NCBI RefSeq assembly: GCF_028369295.1
Contig: NZ_JAQMYP010000014.1
Location: 1-64,000 of the forward strand
Source: Streptomyces sp. HD
Lineage (GTDB): Bacteria > Actinomycetota > Actinomycetes > Streptomycetales > Streptomycetaceae
DNA length: 64,000 nucleotides
Direction of reading: 5' to 3'
A model generated the notes under the pieces. The model was not told the origin of the DNA and did not search any database. It was given only the letters and a program-made list of their open reading frames with translations. Shown here piece after piece: positions 1 to 8,940 of this stretch; position 1 is the stretch's first letter, and the number at the start of each line of letters is the position of its first letter. The translations under genes were made by a program, and so were the position numbers.

Positions 1-4
1 ACCG

Positions 5-2320
5 TCAGCTGTCGCTCTTCGGCTGCGTCAGGTCGTAGAACGTGGTGCCGTCGACCGTCACCGACTCGAAGTTCTCCTGGACCCAGGAGGTGATCTGCGA
101 GGAGGTGCCGTTGCTGCTGCCACCCATGCCGCCGCCGCTGCCACTGGCGATGAAGTAGTGGATCTTGCCGTCCGCCACGTACTTCTTGAACTCGGCCGGC
201 GTCGGGGACGGGTCGGTGCCGTTGAAACCGCCGATCGCCATCACCGGGTCGCCGGTGGAGAGCTGGTAGCTCGCCGCGTTCTGGGCGCCGATGGCCGCGG
301 CCGCCCAGGTGTAGTCACCGGCGTTCTTCTCCAGCAGCGCCTTGGCCTCGTCGCTGACGCCGGCACCGTTGAGCAGACCGCCCACGCCGCCACCGCCGCC
401 CATGCCACCGCCGTCACCCGTCTGACCACCGCCGGGCATGCCGCCCTGCTTCTGGCCCTGGCCCTGGTTCTGGCCCTGGTTCTGGCCCTGACCCTGGGTG
501 TTGCCGTTGCCGTTCTGCCGGCCGGGCATGCCCCCGCCGGGGAAGCCGTTGCCGTTCTGCTGGTTCTGGCCGCCCTGCTGACCTTGCTGGCCCTGCTGGC
601 CCTGGCCGGGCATGCCGCCCCCGCCGGGGCCACCGCCCATGCCGCCGCCACCGCCGGGGCCGCCACGGCCACCCGCGACCGCGGGACCGGCCGTGACGAT
701 CGAGCCGGTGTGCCCCTCGTTCACCGTGGTGAGGGTGTACGCGGTCGGCCCGGCCAGCGCAGCGGCGAGGCCCAACCCGACGACGCCCATGGTCAGTTGA
801 CGTCCCAGCTTCGAGGCGAAGACCAGGCCCAGCGCGGCGGCGAGACCGCCGACCAGCACGGCCCACTTCAGCCACGGCAGGTAGTCGGAGGAGCGGTTGA
901 GCAGGACGTACCCCCAGGCCGCCGTGGCCGTCATCGCACCCGCGAGCGTCAGGGACGCCCAGGCCTTCTCCCGCTTCTCCCAGAGCAGCGCCGCGCCCAT
1001 GCCGATCAACGGGGCGATGTAGGGGGCGAGGGCGACCGTGTAGTACTCGTGGAAGATGCCCTGCATGTAGCTGAAGACCAGCATGGTCGTGACCAGCGCG
1101 CCGCCCCAGACCAGGAACGACCCGCGCGTCACCGACGTACGGCGTGCCATGGGGGTCCCCCCGCTTGAGCGCATTCGAGAGTGGGGGAGCGTCGCCACCA
1201 GGCCCGCGACCAGCAGGATCAGGGCGGCCGGGATCAGCCAGGAGACCTGGCCGCCGATGCTGGAGCCGAAGAGACGGTCCCAGCCGGTCTCGCCCCAGTT
1301 GCCGCCGCCGTTTCCGCCTCCGCCTCCACCGCCACCGCCACCGCCGACACTGCCGGTCTCGTCGCCGTTCAGGCGGCCGAGGCCGTTGTAACCGAAGGTC
1401 AGTTCAAGGAAGGAGTTGTTCTGCGAGCCGCCGATGTAGGGGCGGGAGGAGGCGGGCCACAGCTCGACTACGGCGACCCACCAGCCGCCGGAGACGACGA
1501 TCGCCACCAGCCCCGCGGTCAGCTGGCCGATGCGCTTCTTCACCGACACCGGCGCGCAGACCGCGTACACGATCGCGAGCGGCGGCAGGATCAGGAAGGC
1601 CTGCAGGGTCTTGGCGAGGAACGCGAAGCCGATCGCGACACCGGCCCACACCAGCCACCTGGTACGGCCGTCCTCCAGGCCCCGGATGACGAAGTAGCAG
1701 GCCACGGCCATCAGCAGGGCCAGCATCGCGTCCGGGTTGTTGAACCGGAACATAAGCGCCGCCACGGGGGTGAGCGCGAGCACCGCGCCCGAGATCAGAC
1801 CGGCGGCGGGGCTGAAGCGACGGCGTACCGCCGCGTACACCACGGCCACCGTGCCGACGCCCATCAGGACCTCGGGGAGCAGGATCGCCCAGGAGTGGAG
1901 GCCGAAGAGGCGGACCGACAGGGCCATCGGCCACAGGGAGGCCGGGGGCTTGTCGACGGTGATGGCGTTGGCCGCGTCCAGCGAGCCGAAGAAGAAGGCC
2001 TTCCAGGACTGGCTGCCGGCCTGGACGGCCGCCGAGTAGAAGGAGTTGGCGTAGCCGGAGGCGCTCAGGTTGTAGAGGTAGAGCAGGAGGGTGGCGAGGA
2101 GGAGGCCGAGGAAGGCGGGGCGGGCCCAGCGCGGGTCCTCGGGGCGGCCGCGCCACAGCCGTCGTACGAAGGGCTGCTTGGGTTCACCGGAGTCGGGGGC
2201 CGGTGCGGCGGCGGGCGGTGCGGCCTGGGGTGGGCCCCAGGCGGCGGGGCTCGTGTCTCTGCCGTAGGACTCGTTGGTCCCGTGGTTCTCGTGGGTCTGC
2301 TGGTCGTGGTGGACGGTCAT
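5..2320 (-). CDS. GT39-type multi-spanning membrane glycosyltransferase
   Basis: A 771-residue integral membrane protein with many hydrophobic segments between about residues 65 and 560. An early luminal loop carries VDKPP, the acidic motif typical of the ArnT/PMT-like (GT39) superfamily, which uses polyprenyl-phosphate sugars. Two low-complexity blocks interrupt it: a poly-Gly run near residue 330 and a long Gly/Gln/Asn/Met-rich stretch near residues 560-660, before a conserved soluble C-terminal domain. It overlaps by 4 bp the GT2-GtrA gene upstream, so the two are probably translationally coupled. That partner could make and flip the lipid-linked sugar this enzyme transfers. The acceptor is unknown. 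Family assignment is confident; substrate is not. Confidence 0.88.
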   Translation of the reverse strand: MTVHHDQQTHENHGTNESYGRDTSPAAWGPPQAAPPAAAPAPDSGEPKQPFVRRLWRGRPEDPRWARPAFLGLLLATLLLYLYNLSASGYANSFYSAAVQAGSQSWKAFFFGSLDAANAITVDKPPASLWPMALSVRLFGLHSWAILLPEVLMGVGTVAVVYAAVRRRFSPAAGLISGAVLALTPVAALMFRFNNPDAMLALLMAVACYFVIRGLEDGRTRWLVWAGVAIGFAFLAKTLQAFLILPPLAIVYAVCAPVSVKKRIGQLTAGLVAIVVSGGWWVAVVELWPASSRPYIGGSQNNSFLELTFGYNGLGRLNGDETGSVGGGGGGGGGGGNGGGNWGETGWDRLFGSSIGGQVSWLIPAALILLVAGLVATLPHSRMRSSGGTPMARRTSVTRGSFLVWGGALVTTMLVFSYMQGIFHEYYTVALAPYIAPLIGMGAALLWEKREKAWASLTLAGAMTATAAWGYVLLNRSSDYLPWLKWAVLVGGLAAALGLVFASKLGRQLTMGVVGLGLAAALAGPTAYTLTTVNEGHTGSIVTAGPAVAGGRGGPGGGGGMGGGPGGGGMPGQGQQGQQGQQGGQNQQNGNGFPGGGMPGRQNGNGNTQGQGQNQGQNQGQGQKQGGMPGGGQTGDGGGMGGGGGVGGLLNGAGVSDEAKALLEKNAGDYTWAAAAIGAQNAASYQLSTGDPVMAIGGFNGTDPSPTPAEFKKYVADGKIHYFIASGSGGGMGGSSNGTSSQITSWVQENFESVTVDGTTFYDLTQPKSDS
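1155..1189. repeat. short palindromic repeat inside the GT39 gene
   Basis: An imperfect inverted repeat with C-rich and G-rich arms (GTCCCCCCGCTTGAGCGC and GAGAGTGGGGGAG). It lies in frame within the glycosyltransferase gene and encodes SRMRSSGGTP on the minus strand. It resembles the small dispersed palindromes I recall from Streptomyces genomes, but copy number in this genome cannot be seen here. Confidence 0.5.
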
Positions 2321-3807
2321 CGGGAGTCCCTTGAGTCGGTGTCGTGCGGGCGCACCGGCTGCAGCTGCATGGTGGCGTCCCGCCAGGTGCCGTCCGCGGC
2401 TTCACCGGCGCGGAACTGTGCGGTTTCGTACGGGTGGTGGGGCACCCGGCGCTGCGGGAGCGGGCCGTGGTGGCCTGGCTGCTGCGCCAGGGAGATGGTC
2501 TGCGAGGACGGGTTGTGGGGCGGCGTGTGGGGCGGCGTGTGCGAGGCGGCCACCATGGACTCGGTGTCGCGCCGGTCCGGGAACACCCACGCCCGGAAGA
2601 GCAGGAAGCGCAGCACGGTCGCCGCGAGGTTGGCGGCGATGAGGACCGCGAGTTCGGTGGAGTGCGCCGGGTTGCTGCTGGCCGCGTTGAGGGCGGCGAG
2701 CGAGCCGCTGGTCAGGGCGAGTCCGATGCCGAAGACGACCAGGCCCTGCGCCTGGTGCCGTACGGCGCCGCCGCGGCCGCGCACTCCGAAGGTGAGGCGC
2801 CGGTTGGCGGCCGTGTTGGCGATCGCGGAGACCAGCAGGGCGAGTGCGTTGGCGATCTGCGAGCCGGTGAAGACCCGGAAGCCGCTGTACAACAGCAGAT
2901 AGAACAGGGTGGACAGGGCGCCGACGACGCAGAAGCCGACGAGCTGACGGGCCAGGCCCCGGGGGACGTCCTGGACGTCACGGTCGCGGGGGTCGTCGCC
3001 GAACGGGCGGGTGAGCCGGTCCAGCGGAAGCGCGCCGCTGGCGAGGGCCTTGCCCACCCGCCACACGCCCTTGAGGTCGTCGGTCGCCGTCTTCACGATG
3101 TGGACCGTGGAGTCGGGGTCGTCGACCCAGTCGACGGGGACTTCGTGGATACGGAGTCCGGCCCGCTCGGCGAGTACGAGCATCTCGGTGTCGAAGAACC
3201 AGCCGGTGTCCTCCACCAGCGGCAGCAGAACCTGCGCGACATCGCGGCGTATCGCCTTGAAGCCGCACTGGGCGTCCGAGAAGCGGGCCTGGAGCGAGCC
3301 GCGCAGGATGAGGTTGTACGAGCGGCTGATGAACTCCCGCTTCGCCCCGCGCACCACGCGCGAGGAGCGGGAGAGACGGGAGCCGATCGCGAGGTCCGAG
3401 TGACCCGAGATCAGCGGGGCCACCAGGGGGAGCAGCGCGTTGAGGTCGGTGGACAGGTCCACGTCCATGTAGGCGAGGATCGGGGCGTCCGAGGCGGCCC
3501 AGACGGTCCGCAGCGCCCGGCCGCGGCCCTTCTGCTCCAGCCGGAACGCCCTGACCTCCGGGAGCTCCGCCTCCAGCCGCTGCGACACCTGGGGGGTGGT
3601 GTCGGTCGACGCGTTGTCCGCGATCGTGATGCGGAACGCGTACGGGAACGTGCGCTTGAGGTGATCATGCAGTCTCAGCACACACGGCTGGAGGTCCTTC
3701 TCCTCGTTGTAAACGGGGATCACTACGTCCAGGACAGGCGTACCGGCATCGCCGGCCGGGAGGTGCTCCCGCACCGGCAGGGTGCCGGGAGAAGAGTCGG
3801 TTCGCAT
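2317..3807 (-). CDS. bifunctional GT2 glycosyltransferase / GtrA-like membrane protein
   Basis: About 496 residues from the ATG at 3807; the open frame runs further upstream, but that extension is antisense to the kinase gene. The N-terminal half is a GT-A fold: DVVIPVYNEE near residue 25 and the nucleotide-sugar DxD in YMDVDLSTD near residue 120, as in dolichyl/polyprenyl-phosphate mannose or glucose synthases. The C-terminal part (about residues 330-470) has four hydrophobic segments of the GtrA type, which flip lipid-linked sugars. The likely product is a polyprenyl-phosphate hexose on the outer face. The gene overlaps the downstream GT39 transferase by 4 bp and lies 15 bp after the sensor kinase gene, so two-component control is plausible. 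Confidence 0.85.
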   Translation of the reverse strand: MRTDSSPGTLPVREHLPAGDAGTPVLDVVIPVYNEEKDLQPCVLRLHDHLKRTFPYAFRITIADNASTDTTPQVSQRLEAELPEVRAFRLEQKGRGRALRTVWAASDAPILAYMDVDLSTDLNALLPLVAPLISGHSDLAIGSRLSRSSRVVRGAKREFISRSYNLILRGSLQARFSDAQCGFKAIRRDVAQVLLPLVEDTGWFFDTEMLVLAERAGLRIHEVPVDWVDDPDSTVHIVKTATDDLKGVWRVGKALASGALPLDRLTRPFGDDPRDRDVQDVPRGLARQLVGFCVVGALSTLFYLLLYSGFRVFTGSQIANALALLVSAIANTAANRRLTFGVRGRGGAVRHQAQGLVVFGIGLALTSGSLAALNAASSNPAHSTELAVLIAANLAATVLRFLLFRAWVFPDRRDTESMVAASHTPPHTPPHNPSSQTISLAQQPGHHGPLPQRRVPHHPYETAQFRAGEAADGTWRDATMQLQPVRPHDTDSRDSR

Positions 3808-3821
3808 GGAACCGACTTTCG

Positions 3822-5459
3822 TCAGGCGCCCTGTTCCACCGATGTGGTGACGCTGTGCTGTGCCTGTGAGTGCTGTTGCCAGCTCATTTCGGGGCTCGGC
3901 GGCGCGGGGAGCGCCGGCAGATGCACCGTGAAGACGGTACGCCCGGGCACGCTGTCGACGGTCACGGCACCGCCGTGCGCGGTGGCCACGGCCTGCACAA
4001 TGGCCAGGCCGAGGCCGGTCGAGCCGGTGGCACGGGAGCGCGCGGAGTCGCCGCGGGCGAACCGTTCGAAGACATGCGGCAGCAGATCCGGCGGGATTCC
4101 CTGCCCGTTGTCCTCGACGTCCACGCACAGCCATGGACCGCGCCGCTGAACACGGGCAGTGACGGTCGTACCGGGTGGGGTGTGGTTGCGGGCGTTGCAG
4201 AGGAGATTGACCAGCACCTGTTGCAGACGTGCCGCGTCCGCCGAGACGAGCGCGGGTTCGTCGGGCAGGTCGAGCCGCCAGTTGTGGTCCATGCCGGCGG
4301 CGCGGGCGTCGCTGATGGTGTCCACGACGAGCGGGATGAGATCGGTCTGCCCGAACTGGAGGGGGCGGCCCGCGTCGAGACGCGCGAGCAGCAGGAGATC
4401 CTCGACGAGGAGGGTCATCCGCCCGGCCTCGGACTCGATCCGGCCGAGGGCGTGCTTGGTGTCCGGACCGACGTCCTCTCTGCCGCGTCGGGTCAGCTCG
4501 GCGTACCCGCGGATGGAGGCGAGGGGAGTGCGCAGCTCATGACTTGCGTCGGCCACGAACTGCCGGACCCGCATCTCGCTCTGCTGGCGGGAGTGCAGGG
4601 CGCCGTGGACGTGGTCCAGCATCCGGTTGAGCGCGGCACCGACCCGGCCGACCTCGGTGTGCGGGTCGGTCTCGGACTCGGGGACACGTTCGCTGAGGTT
4701 GACCTCGCCGGTGTGCAGGGGGAGTTCGGAGACCCGGGTGGCGGTGGCGGCGACCCGGCGCAGGGGGCGGGTGGCGACGCCGACGATCACGGTGCCGGCG
4801 ATACCGGCGGCGACGAGGGCGGCTGCGGTGACGCTGGCCTCGATGAGCATGAGGGTGCCGAGGGTGTTGTCGACGCTCTCGGTGGGGATGGCGACGTAAT
4901 AGCTGCGGGTGCCGTCGGCGGTCTTCCGGTACTGGACGCGATAGCCGCCGAGGCTGTCCAGGTCGACCGCGTGCTTCTCGCCGTCCTGGGCAACCTCGTT
5001 GAGCGCCGCTTCCTGGGCCTCGGTGAGGTCCATGGCTTCCATACCGAAACTGTCGGCGGTGGCGCTGTCATTCGTCTTCTTGCCGATCTTGGCGTCGGTG
5101 ATGACGCCGTTCTGGACCAGGGCGATGACAGCGCCGGACGACCCCGGGCCGCCGATGCGCTTGGCGAACTCGCCGAGGTTGAGGGTCTGGGCGGTCTGGT
5201 CGGGCGCGTCGTTCTTGTTGGGGTCGCTCTTGCCGGGGCCGTCACCGGGCGGCTTACCGGTGGCCCGATTGACCGCCTCGGTCAGCTGAGTGTCCAGCTG
5301 GCCGTACAGATGGGTCCGCAGGGCGATGGTCGTCACCGTACCGATCACCGCACACACCACGGCGATCAGCACCACGGACGCGACGACGAGCCGTGTCCGC
5401 AGGGTACGCGGCTGGCCCGCCCGCCTCTTCTGCGCACGCGGTCGTCGTCGCCCGCTCAT
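3822..5459 (-). CDS. membrane sensor histidine kinase
   Basis: 545 residues: a basic N-terminus, a transmembrane helix at about residues 24-46, an extracytoplasmic sensor region to about residue 195, a second helix, a HAMP linker, a HisKA domain with the H-box SHELRTPL (His307) and a HATPase domain with N, G1 (VEDNGQGIP) and G2 (STGLGLAIV) boxes. It autophosphorylates and passes phosphate to the response regulator, whose gene overlaps it by 4 bp upstream. The signal is not deducible. The downstream glycosyltransferase genes on the same strand suggest an envelope role. Confidence 0.93.
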   Translation of the reverse strand: MSGRRRPRAQKRRAGQPRTLRTRLVVASVVLIAVVCAVIGTVTTIALRTHLYGQLDTQLTEAVNRATGKPPGDGPGKSDPNKNDAPDQTAQTLNLGEFAKRIGGPGSSGAVIALVQNGVITDAKIGKKTNDSATADSFGMEAMDLTEAQEAALNEVAQDGEKHAVDLDSLGGYRVQYRKTADGTRSYYVAIPTESVDNTLGTLMLIEASVTAAALVAAGIAGTVIVGVATRPLRRVAATATRVSELPLHTGEVNLSERVPESETDPHTEVGRVGAALNRMLDHVHGALHSRQQSEMRVRQFVADASHELRTPLASIRGYAELTRRGREDVGPDTKHALGRIESEAGRMTLLVEDLLLLARLDAGRPLQFGQTDLIPLVVDTISDARAAGMDHNWRLDLPDEPALVSADAARLQQVLVNLLCNARNHTPPGTTVTARVQRRGPWLCVDVEDNGQGIPPDLLPHVFERFARGDSARSRATGSTGLGLAIVQAVATAHGGAVTVDSVPGRTVFTVHLPALPAPPSPEMSWQQHSQAQHSVTTSVEQGA

Positions 5460-6196
5460 GACGCCGCGGGCTTGATCAGGTAACCGGCTCCACGCCGGGT
5501 GTGGATCATGGGCTCACGACCGGCGTCGATCTTCCGGCGCAGGTAGGAGATGTAGAGCTCGACGACATTGGCCTGCCCGCCGAAGTCGTAGGACCAGACC
5601 CGGTCGAGTATCTGGGCCTTGCTGAGCACACGCCGCGGATTGCGCATGAGGAAGCGCAGCAGTTCGAACTCGGTGGCGGTGAGGTGGATGGACTGGCCGC
5701 CCCGCGAGACTTCGTGGCTGTCCTCGTCCAGTGTCAGGTCGCCGACCACGAGCACGGAGTCGGACCGCCGATCGGCGGCGCCGGACCGCCGGATGAGCCC
5801 ACGCAGCCGGGCGACGACCTCCTCCAGGCTGAACGGCTTGGTGACGTAGTCGTCGCCACCGGCGGTGAGCCCGGCGATACGGTCCTCGACCGCGTCCTTG
5901 GCGGTGAGGAACAGGACGGGAACGTCCGGCAGCTCACGGCGCAGGCGCCCCAGGACGGTCAGCCCGTCCATGTCCGGCAGCATCATGTCCAGGACGACGG
6001 CATCGGGCCGGAAGTCCCGGGCGGTCTGTATCGCGCCGGTGCCGTCACCGGCACTCCGGATCTGCCATCCCTCATAGCGAAGGGCCATGGACAGCAGTTC
6101 GGTGATCGACATCTCGTCGTCCACCACAAGCACTCGGACGGGGCTCCCGTCCGGCCTCAGCAGTTCGGTGCGCCCCTGGGGCGAGGTCGTGGTCAT
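5456..6196 (-). CDS. OmpR/PhoB-family response regulator
   Basis: 246 residues. The receiver domain has the acidic pair VVDDE, phospho-acceptor Asp70 in VVLDMMLPDMDG, and the conserved Lys in FLTAKDA. The C-terminal winged helix (about residues 150-240) ends in HTRRGAGYLIKP, typical of OmpR regulators. It is first in a run with its cognate kinase (4-bp overlap) and two glycosyltransferases. Repeated CTTAGAGG-like and CTCAGGAG-like blocks upstream (6215-6285) may be its own binding sites. Confidence 0.94.
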   Translation of the reverse strand: MTTTSPQGRTELLRPDGSPVRVLVVDDEMSITELLSMALRYEGWQIRSAGDGTGAIQTARDFRPDAVVLDMMLPDMDGLTVLGRLRRELPDVPVLFLTAKDAVEDRIAGLTAGGDDYVTKPFSLEEVVARLRGLIRRSGAADRRSDSVLVVGDLTLDEDSHEVSRGGQSIHLTATEFELLRFLMRNPRRVLSKAQILDRVWSYDFGGQANVVELYISYLRRKIDAGREPMIHTRRGAGYLIKPAAS

Positions 6197-6404
6197 GCTG
6201 GAAACAATGTCGAGGTCCTCTTAGAACACGCTTTCCGAAACCTGTGAATCTCCTGAGAAACGCACAGGAACCTCTAAGAGGGCACTTGGGTGATCGACAC
6301 GGGAGACCCACGGTCACACCCGAGCGGCGGCAGTGACCGTCGCCCCGCGATGGCGGGTCAGGGCGCGCAGGGGCTCCCGCTCGGAGCCCTTCCTCCTTCC
6401 CGGC
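6197..6404 (-). promoter_or_regulatory. upstream region of the two-component operon
   Basis: No gene is visible. Between 6215 and 6285 there are related short blocks: CCTCTTAGAA, TCTCCTGAGAA and CCTCTAAGAG. They could be autoregulatory sites for the OmpR-type regulator. No clear -10/-35 pair was assigned. Confidence 0.35.
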
Positions 6405-7289
6405 TCAGAACAGGCTGTCCTGCGCACTCTCCTCGCGCTTGAACTCCCTTGTCGGCAGGGTGAGTTCGCCCTCTTCTGCCGGAGCCCCGACCGGAACCAG
6501 CTCCCACCCCCGCATCAACCGCGTGTCCAGTACGACGACCCCGCTCCCGACCATCAGATGCAGATCCGGCCCCGCAGCCGCCGCCAACCGCCCGCTCACC
6601 ACCCCGCCCGCGACAAGCTCGGTCACCTCCCCGACGGCATCCGGCAGCTCCGCCAGCCCGAACGCCCCGGCGTGGTCGACCGGTTGGCAGGGCTCAGGGG
6701 TGAGGGACTCCGGCCAGTCGGGCAGGGCAACCGCCCTCGCGTGCAGGTCCGCGACCTCGGCCGCCCGCTCCGCCGCCGACGTCGGCAGCGCGGACCGTAC
6801 CGCCCGCTTGTCGACGTACGGAATCCGGTCCGGGACACGCAGTGCCGCCCGCAGCAGCTCCTCGGCGCGCCGTGCCGCCATCAGCGGGCCGGCGCCGAGC
6901 CAGGTGAAGCAGACCGCACCCTGCTCCAGCAGCCGTGCCGAGCCGCGGTCAAGGGCGGTGATGCCGACCTTGGTCATCCCGGGGCCGAACCACGCCAGAT
7001 ATACGTGGTACGGGCGTGGATCGTCCGCGATCGTGTCCGCGGCCACCGAGTGCGCCCGGTCCAGCCGCGCACACTCCTCGCACCGCACCCCCGTACTCCG
7101 CCCCGGCACGACCGCTCGTACCGGACACGCATGTCCCCGCGCTCCCACGCATGTCCGCACACCCCCTTCCGCGACCCCGAAGGCCACCCGTTTCCCCCAG
7201 GTCAGCGCGGAGCGCCGACCGCCGTCCCACGCCAGCTCAGGGCCGTCCGCCGACCACCGCAGCCCCGAGCATCTCCATGCCTGTGCCAT
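6405..7289 (-). CDS. DUF2797 domain protein
   Basis: 294 residues, cytoplasmic, no membrane segments. Cysteines in CVGARGHAC and CEEC near residues 75-105 suggest metal binding. They are followed by YHVYLAWFG and KVGITALDRGSARLLEQGA, a GIY-YIG-like strand/helix pattern typical of DUF2797. The family's function is unknown; the GIY-YIG resemblance suggests nucleic-acid contact, which is inference. The gene is monocistronic. The next minus-strand gene upstream is separated from it by a repeat tract. Confidence 0.8.
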   Translation of the reverse strand: MAQAWRCSGLRWSADGPELAWDGGRRSALTWGKRVAFGVAEGGVRTCVGARGHACPVRAVVPGRSTGVRCEECARLDRAHSVAADTIADDPRPYHVYLAWFGPGMTKVGITALDRGSARLLEQGAVCFTWLGAGPLMAARRAEELLRAALRVPDRIPYVDKRAVRSALPTSAAERAAEVADLHARAVALPDWPESLTPEPCQPVDHAGAFGLAELPDAVGEVTELVAGGVVSGRLAAAAGPDLHLMVGSGVVVLDTRLMRGWELVPVGAPAEEGELTLPTREFKREESAQDSLF

Positions 7290-7329
7290 CGCTCTCCGAG
7301 CCTAGGCGCTGCCACTGACAACGCCCCTT

Positions 7330-7625
7330 CAGTGACCGACTGGCCCGACTGGCCCGGCTGACCCGACTGACGCGGCTGACCCGGCTGGCCCCACTGGCCC
7401 GACCGACCCGACTGACCCGGCTGACCCCACTGGCCCGACTGACCCGGCTGGCCCGACCGACCCCACTGGCCCGACTGACCCGGCTGGCCCGACCGACCCG
7501 ACCGACCCGGCTGGCCCGACCGACCCGGCTGGCCCCACTGGCCCGACCGACCCCCTGGCCTGACCGACCGACCCCGCCGGCCTGACCGACCGGCCCTCCC
7601 GACTCGACCGACTCGACCGCGCCGC
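7330..7625. repeat. 9-bp tandem repeat tract
   Basis: About 290 bp of degenerate 9-bp units such as CTGGCCCGA, CTGACCCGG and CCGACCCCA. On the minus strand one frame reads as a collagen-like G-P/S-V/A series and another as an R-A-S/V-G series, which follows from repeat periodicity and does not prove a protein. It separates the DUF2797 gene from the small membrane protein gene. Confidence 0.85.
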
Positions 7626-7630
7626 CCGGC

Positions 7631-8026
7631 TCAACCGGCTTCCGCGACAGCGGGCTTCGGCTCCGGCTTCGGCTCCCCCGCCACAGCCCCCGCCACGGGC
7701 ACCACACCGATGGACGCCCCCACGCCCGCACGCCGCCCCCGCCCCGCCAGCCGGCACCCCCAGCAGTCCGCATGCCCGGCCCGCGCCGCCGGATCACGCG
7801 CCCCCATCCGCCACTCACCGCGCGGCCGGACGCCCGGAGGCTTGCCCCACCCGGTCAGGTGCAGGGCCCAGGTGACGAGGACGCTCGCCGCCAGGATCCC
7901 CAGGCCGCCCACGATCAGCGCGGCCGAGACCATGCAGATCCCCGCCCCCACCACGGCGGAACCGAACGTCGCGATCGCGGTTCCGGTCCACCCCGCGACC
8001 GTGTGCCCCTCGTCATACTGGCTCAC
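7631..8026 (-). CDS. small two-helix membrane protein of a Streptomyces-conserved family
   Basis: 131 residues from a GTG with a GGAGG about 9 nt upstream. MSQYDEGHTVAGWTG is followed by two hydrophobic helices (about residues 15-37 and 40-57), then a basic cytoplasmic tail with a CWGC pair. This matches a small streptomycete membrane family often annotated as HGxxPAAR-like. The tail ends in an acidic/Pro segment running up to the repeat tract. It is divergent from the marR gene and shares its operator region. Function unknown. Confidence 0.72.
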   Translation of the reverse strand: MSQYDEGHTVAGWTGTAIATFGSAVVGAGICMVSAALIVGGLGILAASVLVTWALHLTGWGKPPGVRPRGEWRMGARDPAARAGHADCWGCRLAGRGRRAGVGASIGVVPVAGAVAGEPKPEPKPAVAEAG

Positions 8027-8042
8027 GTGCCCTCCTCCCGAG

Positions 8043-8084
8043 AATCTCTCACATCGTAAGAAGTTTAGGCACTAAATCTCTCAC
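8043..8084. promoter_or_regulatory. probable MarR operator between divergent genes
   Basis: A perfect inverted repeat TTTAG-GCA-CTAAA (8064-8076) sits in the 78-bp divergent gap. It is flanked by a direct repeat AATCTCTCAC at 8043-8052 and 8075-8084. Its place 28 bp before the marR start suggests autoregulation and joint control of the small membrane protein gene. Confidence 0.6.
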
Positions 8085-8104
8085 GAGCTAAGGTAATACG
8101 GAAG

Positions 8105-8641
8105 ATGCAAGCCACGCCCCGTCCCACCGCCACCCCTGCCCAGGCGCTGGAGGCGATGGACTCCCTCATCGCCGCCCACCTGCTCGGCCAGCAGGAGATG
8201 GCCCAGCGGCTGGGCCTGAACATCACCGACCTGCTCTGTTTCGCCTGCGTCCTGAAGGCCGGCGAGAACCTGCTCACGGCGGGCGAACTCGCCGAGCACG
8301 CCCACGTCACGACCGGCGCCATGACCGGCATCCTCAACCGCCTGGAACGCGCCGGCTTCATCACCCGCCGCCCGGACCCGACGGACCGCCGACGCGTCCG
8401 CGTGGCCGCGGTACCGGACGCGACCGCCCGCGCCGAGGAGCTCTACGGCCCCTACTACGCCCGCCTCAACGACCTCTTCGCCTCCTACTCCACGGACGAG
8501 ATCGCCGTACTCACGGACTGGTTCACCCGCACGACGGGGCTCGCGCAGACGTACATCGACGAGATGCGCGACCAAGACCGAGACCAGGACGGCGATCGGA
8601 GCCGCGACCAGGACCACGACCGGGCCCCGGACAAGGCCTGA
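8105..8641 (+). CDS. MarR-family transcriptional regulator
   Basis: 178 residues. The winged-helix core (about residues 35-125) contains LTAGELAEHAHVTTGAMTGILNRLERAGFITR followed by the wing D-P-TDRRRVRV, the hallmark of MarR proteins. N- and C-terminal helices would form the dimer interface. The C-terminus ends in an Arg/Asp-rich tail (RDQDRDQDGDRSRDQD) generated by a short repeat. It probably represses itself and the divergent membrane-protein gene through the TTTAG/CTAAA palindrome. The ligand is unknown. Confidence 0.9.
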   Translation: MQATPRPTATPAQALEAMDSLIAAHLLGQQEMAQRLGLNITDLLCFACVLKAGENLLTAGELAEHAHVTTGAMTGILNRLERAGFITRRPDPTDRRRVRVAAVPDATARAEELYGPYYARLNDLFASYSTDEIAVLTDWFTRTTGLAQTYIDEMRDQDRDQDGDRSRDQDHDRAPDKA

Positions 8642-8678
8642 CCTCCGCCCGGCCGCCAGTCCGCCTTCGGTCGCCCGC

Positions 8679-8741
8679 CAGTCCGCCCGTCCGCCGGCCC
8701 TCCGCCCGTCCGCCCGTCCGCCCGTCCGCCCGTCCGCCCCC
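8679..8741. repeat. 8-bp tandem repeat (GTCCGCCC)
   Basis: Several imperfect copies of GTCCGCCC lie just downstream of marR. The 8642-8940 interval holds no convincing gene; the rest is ordinary GC-rich sequence. Confidence 0.75.
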
Positions 8742-8940
8742 GCATGGTGGAGCCCGCTCCACTCCCGCTCCGGTAGATCACTCCATCGTTTCCGCGCACG
8801 CACGACGGCATCGTTGGGCCCGGTTGATCCCGGCTGAAGCCAGGACGACACCGGCTGAAGCCCGACTGAGGCCCCCCTGAAGCCGTGCCGGGATGAGCTG
8901 AATCCCTCAGAGATTCAGGTCCGCCCGGAAGGAAGCCGCC

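Noticed and set aside
1181..2902. A 573-codon plus-strand frame
   Set aside because: Antisense to the glycosyltransferase pair and lacks domain features.
7330..7625. CRISPR-like array
   Set aside because: The units are contiguous degenerate 9-mers without spacers; no cas genes occur in the window.
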